Assembly (NCBI GenBank): GCA_028023455.1
Contig: JAQFVV010006231.1
Location: forward strand, 8,384,036-8,448,035
Length of the DNA: 64,000 bases
Direction of reading: 5' to 3'
From: Epiperipatus broadwayi
Lineage: Eukaryota > Onychophora > Udeonychophora > Euonychophora > Peripatidae
Positions 58,087-64,000 of the stretch are shown here, in pieces; position 1 is the stretch's first letter, and every line of letters starts with the position of its first letter. Position numbers and translations under genes: made by a program. Under the pieces are notes generated by a model that ran no database searches, was not told where the DNA came from, and worked only from the letters and a program-made list of their open reading frames with translations.

Positions 58087-60707
58087 ATTAACTTGGCTAG
58101 TTCTAACATTGTTGTATACTGCAAGCCTGCTAAAACTATTCAACTGAAATTGAGAGATAAACCAAACATTTTAGGTAAAAAGACAAACAAAAAAGATTCT
58201 CTTGATTGATGTCTTATATTCATCTGACTAAATAATAAAATAAAATAATCATTATTTGTAAAATTTCTGTGTATCTTATAAATAATATGCTTAGTTGTAA
58301 AGAAGACTAGATAAAGAATATAAGAATAGATTAAATAATTTAGATAAAATCTCAAATTTTATTGCAAAAAAAAGAATATATTTTGTCACTTTATTTAATA
58401 ATTGAATCAAGGTTAAACATTCTATCAAAAAAAAAAAAAAAAAGAATTAAATATAATTATGCAGTTTAATTAAAATTAAATTCCACTTTAAAAAAATAAC
58501 TAAGAAAGGATAATTAGAGGATAAAAAAAACAATAACAGATTAGCAATAAATTATTAGAAAAAATAAAACAAGAAAGAAAACAGACTAAGGCTTATGAGA
58601 AGGATTGTCCTTCACATAAAAGCTATATAAAAAGAAGAAAAAGAAAAAAAGCGCCACTGTGGATGAAGAGCAAAGTGCATTTCACTAGCATTATATAACT
58701 TGGCATTGTACATCATCTAAGAAGACTCTGTTATAGTACTTTTTAGTATTACACCAAACATAGCTAGAATAATGAAATTTTGTGTATTATAGCCTGAACA
58801 ATGTAGCCTTATCAAGTTATAAAAATACCTATAAGGAATCTAGAGATGGAAAAAATATGAAATATAGTTTATTTCCATATGGAAAAAATATTTCACATTA
58901 CCTGCCGTTGTACAGCCGCATTATTAAGAAACAGATTACCTAACAAAAAAGATCCCAATCTAAATCAACTAAAATAGATTGATTTACACTTCAAAATATG
59001 AACTTATCACTCTGTCTAGTAAACTTAATGAATTATTTTAAAGAAGCCATGATAAAGCTTTTGAAATTTTATGCATATAAATAAAAGACCTCCGTTTTAT
59101 AAATCGCACTGATATTTTATTACATGTATTTTGAAGCATAAACATTGTTTAATTTTTTTATGTATCCTAAATAAGTATGTATATTTAATTTTGACATTTA
59201 TATTTAATCTTTATTACTATTTCTTCATTATGTTTATTGATTTTTTACTTTATTCACCAATAAATAATGTTTATGGGTAATTTCCATAAGTCATTTGAAA
59301 TTGTCCCCAATAAATAATGTTGTTTGAATTAATTAGTTGTCTGTGCTGTTCATTTCTCACTAGTCTAATCTCTAATGACCACATTGCAATTCTCCATCAA
59401 TTTTGAAAATTCGTGTTCTGAACTGAAGTAAAGTGGGATTGTTTTAAAAAAACAAAAAAATCATAATAGTGCAGCCAGAAGGTAGTACTTCCATAAGTCT
59501 TCTTTCTTAGATAAAAGTGACATTCAAATTAGGATTAGTGGAGTTCAAACCACATATATTTAAATAAATACTTATGAACGAATGTTAAGTGAGACCCTCC
59601 AAGAAATGATTTGATGTATGACGACCAGGAAATATAACCAGGATACTTTATATAAAAAGTTCTATAACGAACAAGGTTTGATCATTATCATAAATATTTA
59701 TTCCATTTAAATTTAATTAATTAAAATTCTGATTAATCATTGTTAATTTGGTTATATGCCAGAAAGTGTATGTTTAAATATATGCACATATATGTTTTAT
59801 AACTGACACCATTATTATCATCCGTAGATTAAGTTCCCAGTACAATATTCAACACTTATTATTTTACTAGGGAACAGGGACTATATAAAATATCTTAATT
59901 TTTTAAAATCGTACAATAATTTATCTATGATGACTGGAAACAAATCTTATGCAATAAAATTCTAGAAAGCAATTTTTTAAATTTTAATAGAGGATAACAA
60001 TTTATTTCATGATAATTATTGCAGCCTTTTATTTTTATAAATTTGAGCCATAGCATTATTCTTCAGATAAAATGGCATAACTTCGTGCGTTATATTTCTA
60101 AAAAATTTCAACAATATCACAACGATCTGCATTTATTAAACGACGAAAAGGTGTTTTAATTTTATTAAACTGAGTGCGTTTGGCTGCTTCTAAATAAGTT
60201 GTATATGGGATGAATTTAGCAATAAAAGCTATTATTTAAATTCGTTTATTATTATTTAAAAGATGATCAAAATATTCAAAATAACATCGTTATTATATAA
60301 AAAAGTGACATTCATGGACTTAATAGAATTATGACATCATTTTTTAGATCTATATTCGGAAAATAAATGAAGTACTGGTACCTGTAATTAGGAAATGGTT
60401 GTATTTTTTTGCTGCTGTTGTTGTTTTAATCCATCGATCATTTTTAAGATTTTTCTCATTCAACATCTTTACTTTTAAAACTTTATATTGCTATAAATAT
60501 TCCTAATTAGAAATGCTGTATATTTTCTTTTAATCAAGTGACTAATAAGTCAAACATTGTCTTTAATGAATAAAGAGCAGATTCACATTCACACATATTC
60601 ATAAAAGAAGTCTGCATTTTAAGTAACTTGGCAAATTTGAAAGTTCAAATTGGTAGTTTTGATGTTTAACTATCACTAAACTTAGTATCAGTAGAATTAA
60701 ACAAAGC
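58087..60707. other. AT-rich non-coding stretch
   Basis: No gene recognised. It has a 17-base A-run near 58,427. The frame at 58,027-58,209 begins in the wrong phase inside the LINE tail and runs into this DNA; it is not a gene. Confidence 0.55.
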
Positions 60708-61042
60708 AAAACTCTCCATACAGTATTGCTACCCTGTGCCAACCAGAGTAATCAATGAATGCCAGAAGGCTTGTGCATAAAATCCCTATCTACAGTATTG
60801 CCACCCTGTGCCAACCAGAGTAATCAATGAATGCCAGAAGGCTTGTGCATAAAATCCCTATCTAATGCCTTAGATAGGGATTTTATGCCACCCTGTGCCA
60901 ACCAGAGTAATCAATGAATGCCAGAAGGCTTGTGCATAAAATCCCTATCTAATGCCTTAGATAGGGATTTTATGCACAAGCCTCCTGGCATTCATTGATT
61001 ACTCTGGTTGGTACAGGGTGGCAATACTGTATGGAGAGTTTT
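60708..61042. repeat. Palindromic array of about 72-bp units
   Basis: Forward units begin at 60,720 and 60,792. After a short inverted piece (TTAGATAGGGATTTTATG, 60,870-60,887) comes a third forward unit (to about 60,950), then an inverted unit reaching 61,042. The outer ends AAAACTCTCCATACAGTATTGC (60,708) and its complement (61,021-61,042) match perfectly. The inner part 60,887-61,022 is a 136-bp hairpin with two 66-base arms, about two mismatches and a 4-base loop. Confidence 0.93.
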
Positions 61043-61659
61043 GATTTGTTTATAAACAAATATGTGCTAGTATAAGAGATAGTGATCATGTGATGCTTAA
61101 TCAGTAGAATTACTTTTTAATTAAAATTAAAATGAATTTGTAATACCCATATGTTTGGAATAAGATCTGTTTTTTAACGATATGTTTTGATTCACATATG
61201 TTAATTTATATAAATACAATTTGAACACATAACTTCATATACGTTATAGCAATTTTTTTATTTTATATATATGCGTACTCAACTGTTCTATAGTCATTCC
61301 CAAAGTTATGATATATTGATAAATAAAATACAAAGAATATATAATAAAAACAGATAATTAAAATAAAAAATAAAAATAAAATAACACAAAATATAATAAA
61401 AATAAAATAAATTAAATGTGATAAATTAAAACTAATAAAATAAAACAATCCAGATAGTATGAAATAAAATATACATCACTAAATTCAAATATAAAATAAA
61501 TATAGATTATATGTGTATATTCCTATCTTTATATGTATTCACGAACAACTATTAATTTAAATATATTATTTCTTTTATTATTTTTTTAATATTCCCTAAT
61601 TATTATTATTCCTTATGAATTAAATCAACATGAAATTGTAATTTTATTATTCCTAATTT
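61043..61659. other. AT-rich stretch with A-rich simple sequence
   Basis: From 61,318 to 61,475 the plus strand is nearly all A and T in AAATA/AAAATA runs, the source of a hydrophobic minus-strand frame that is not a gene. Confidence 0.6.
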
Positions 61660-61812
61660 AATTAGAGAGGATTTGAAATAGACTTTCAAACGCTCTTTAG
61701 TCATTCACTCTTTTCTATATAACCGATACACGTCTGTGTATTGGTTATATATGATAGAGAGAATGACTGGAGGTTACTTGAAAGTCTGTATTCAGATCCC
61801 CTTTAATTACAT
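61660..61812. repeat. Small hairpin of the MITE family
   Basis: AATTAGAGAGGATTTGAAATAGACTTTCAA...AACCGATACACG pairs with TGTGTATTGGTTATA...TTGAAAGTCTGTATTCAGATCCC..TTTAATTA around a centre near 61,733. The arm ends match those of 15,612-16,114, but the long central core is missing. Confidence 0.75.
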
Positions 61813-62036
61813 CTGGCTTAAGCACATACACTATACTTGTTTTCAAATATTCTTAAATTAATAAAATACATATGATTTTATCTTTATATATATTTTTGTT
61901 CAACATTGATCCATTTAGTAAAAATATATTCTTTTTACTTTTGAGTCATATATAATATCTACTATTCCTTTATATTTACATTTTTATTTTACAATTATAA
62001 ATCATAAATATTATAAATCTTTTTAACCTACTTTAA

Positions 62037-62308
62037 TACTTGCTGAATAATATTTCTGTAGTGTAATTTTTTCTACCTTGCTCTTATGCAAAGTAGGGAC
62101 TGGAATCCATCTACTTTTAACATCTTATGGAAGGGTGTAATCATAAATATATGACCAAAGATGTGAAAAAGATGTATGATCTCCAAAATGAACATTTTAT
62201 GCTGAAACAACACTTATCAGTTGGCCCAGATCACAATATCTTATACATGTCATCTTTGTCATTGTTCGCTATATATGAATAGCCAATTATTACAATTTAA
62301 TTGATAAA
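62037..62308 (+). repeat. MITE-like element, copy without right end
   Basis: It starts TACTTGCTGAATAATATTTCTGTAGTGTAATTTTT and is collinear with the next element up to about 62,308 (CATCTT.TGGAAG.G.GTAATCATAA.TATATGACCAAAGA). The right terminal repeat is absent. Confidence 0.65.
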
Positions 62309-62353
62309 ACCATTTCATAGAAGTATATTATTAACTTTCATTAGTCATTTATA

Positions 62354-62719
62354 TACTTAATGAATAATATTTCTGTAGTACAATTTTTATTGCACCATTT
62401 TCATGCAAATAATAGGGACTAGTTTTATCTCCTTTTAACATCTTGTGGAAGAGAGTAATCATAAGTATATGACCAAAGACATGTAAAAAATATGTATAAT
62501 CCCCAAGATGCTCATTTTATGCTGACCCAGCTCTCATCAGTTGGTCCAGATCACAATGTCTTATACATATCTTTATCATTGTTCAGTAAATACAGATAGC
62601 CTATCACTACAGTTTAATTGATAAGTGTCAGACCTATTGCCTTCACAACTTTGAAACAAATGGTTTGTGTGAGAGTAATATAATAAAAATTATACTACAG
62701 AAATATTATTCATTAAGTA
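62354..62719 (+). repeat. Complete MITE-like element, 366 bp
   Basis: Terminal inverted repeats of about 37 bp: TACTTAATGAATAATATTTC at the left, and its exact complement ending at 62,719, with pairing continuing further inward. It carries the family core (GACCCAGCTCTCATCAGTTGGTCCAGATCACAATGTC near 62,523). No ORF. No unambiguous target duplication was found. Confidence 0.78.
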
Positions 62720-62949
62720 GATAATCTCTTATCTAATAAATGACTAATAAAAATTATTAATACCTAATACTATTTCAGATCCTTAAAAATTTTCAAAAAA
62801 TGTTTTTTAATTTTAAATTTAATTATATCATATCCTACTTCCCTCTATTATGTATTATTTAAACTAACTATATCTATAATCACTGCAACTCTTTATTTAT
62901 ATATTTTTATACTTTTTTTTATATATTTATATACTTTAACATATTAATC

Positions 62950-64000
62950 CATATGATTTATAATATTCTATTACTAACAATCTATTATTTAATAAAAAAT
63001 TTCCTTATAAAATCATATTTTATATTTTTTATATTTTAATATTACATTGTTTTTTATTTCATAGATACATATCATCTATGAATATATTTATATTTACATT
63101 CATATTTTTAAATGTCTACAAATCCATCCATTCATATATTTTATTTTATTATTATTCATATAAGTAATTTTATCTTTACATATTTCACTTTTTATATCTC
63201 TTTTAGTAATTAGAACAATGTCATTCTAATGCCAGAATATCTATTCAATTTTGGTTATCTTTTTTATTAATATTGCTTCCTTTTTACTTTACCGTTATCT
63301 GTTTTTATTGAATATTCTGTAAATTTGTGTCCTGTGTTCTTCATATGTACAGATATTGATGATTTATTATCTAATATATGTTGTTTAATCTTGTTTTTAT
63401 AGATTTTTTAGTTTCTCCCAACATAATTATTTTCAATCCCATTATCTAACATTGTTTACATTTTATTATGTAATCCTTTTTTTATTATCTTTATGTATTT
63501 ATTATGTAGCAAGTTTAATATGTTTTCTTTTTTATTAACTAATTTTATATTAATTTTTTGTATTTTTTATTAAGCTTATTTATAATTTTATTAAATTTAT
63601 TCATTATGATATTATTACTATATTTGTTTTTATTTCTGTATATATGTCTTCCTTTTTCTTCTTTCCTTCATTCTTTTCAATTTTATTTATCTTATACACT
63701 ATTGTTTTAATACTTCTCTTAATTATGTATACTGAAAATTACTCATTTTTAGTATTTCAATTATTAAATATTTTTTGTTTATTATATTCTTTTTTAATAA
63801 TACATAATAGCCCTATATATTCTTGAATATTAATAAAGTAAAGTATATAAATATATAAATAAAAGTATAAAAATATATTTAAAAAAAGAATTGCAGCAGT
63901 TACAGAGATAGTTAATTTAAATAATCTATAATAGAGGAAACTACAATTTAATAAACTTAAAATTAAAAAAAAAAAAACATTTTTTTTTCTTGTTGGAAAA
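62950..64000 (-). pseudogene. Relic resembling a Penelope-like element, 3' part
   Basis: The minus strand is A-rich and, across frameshifts, reads like the C-terminal GIY-YIG endonuclease of Penelope-like retroelements. A Cys-x-x-Cys (KCKQC, near 63,455) precedes GETKKSIKTRL (63,384-63,418), followed in another frame by SVHMKNTGHKFTEYSI (63,303-63,350), which holds the His and Gly-His of the family. Upstream (63,480-63,830) the translation is Lys/Asn-rich, as a linker would be. Further reverse-transcriptase sequence, if any, lies beyond the right edge. The plus-strand frame at 63,644-63,826 is a shadow. Confidence 0.45.

Noticed and set aside
58027-58209. 60-codon frame at the LINE end
   Set aside because: It uses a different phase from the LINE protein and continues into unrelated flanking DNA.
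61263-61448. 61-codon hydrophobic minus-strand frame
   Set aside because: Translation of an A/T simple-sequence tract.

Overview
The window is repeat-rich, strongly AT-rich (roughly three quarters A+T by eye) eukaryotic DNA, most likely from an invertebrate animal. The support is indirect: a hAT transposon with SPIN/ZBED5-like ends and transposase, an RTE-type non-LTR retrotransposon tail, Penelope-like and other reverse-transcriptase relics, tRNA-derived SINEs, many palindromic MITE-like elements, and LTR elements whose promoter has an arthropod-style TATA plus TCAGT initiator. I could not fix the phylum. No intact host protein gene, tRNA, rRNA or CRISPR array is visible; the only long open reading frame is a retrotransposon gag of 379 codons.

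Layout. 1-8.5 kb: AT-rich DNA holding nested inverted repeats (outer arms 1155-1412 and 4886-5245, inner hairpin 2727-4080), microsatellites, a pyrimidine-strand tract that may be an old minus-strand relic, and a head-to-head SINE. 8.5-13.2 kb: almost featureless. 13.2-16.1 kb: a cluster of palindromic MITE-like copies. 16.1-27.9 kb: AT-rich spacer with two copies of a dispersed repeat, two SINE families and a short E-box minisatellite. 27,949-30,621: a complete but decayed hAT element with a perfect 8-bp target duplication. 33.1-35.0 kb: a decayed minus-strand LINE. 35,951-36,158: a near-complete hairpin MITE.

36,341-42,888 (element A, minus strand) and 43,771-49,586 (element B, plus strand) are two young, non-autonomous LTR retrotransposons lying 882 bp apart. 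A has 1.88-kb LTRs and encodes only Gag. B has 2.25-kb LTRs with a recognisable core promoter and encodes nothing recognisable. Both have TGTAAC...GTTACA LTR ends, a short palindrome at the start of the LTR, and a tRNA-Lys-like primer-binding site. The likely relationship is that both use enzymes from an autonomous relative elsewhere, with A possibly supplying capsid protein; this is inference.

49.6-64 kb: AT-rich DNA with a degenerate minisatellite (52,258-52,424), a 2.4-kb array of about 400-bp units in direct then inverted orientation (53,901-56,343), another inverted/direct repeat cluster (56,370-57,190), a 5'-truncated RTE-type LINE with an internal 148-bp duplication (57,218-58,086), a compact palindromic array (60,708-61,042), MITE copies (61.7-62.7 kb), and a minus-strand relic resembling the GIY-YIG end of a Penelope-like element (about 62.95-64 kb). 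The strongest candidates for something undescribed are the A/B pair of non-autonomous LTR elements and the large hairpin arrays, which could make double-stranded RNA if transcribed.
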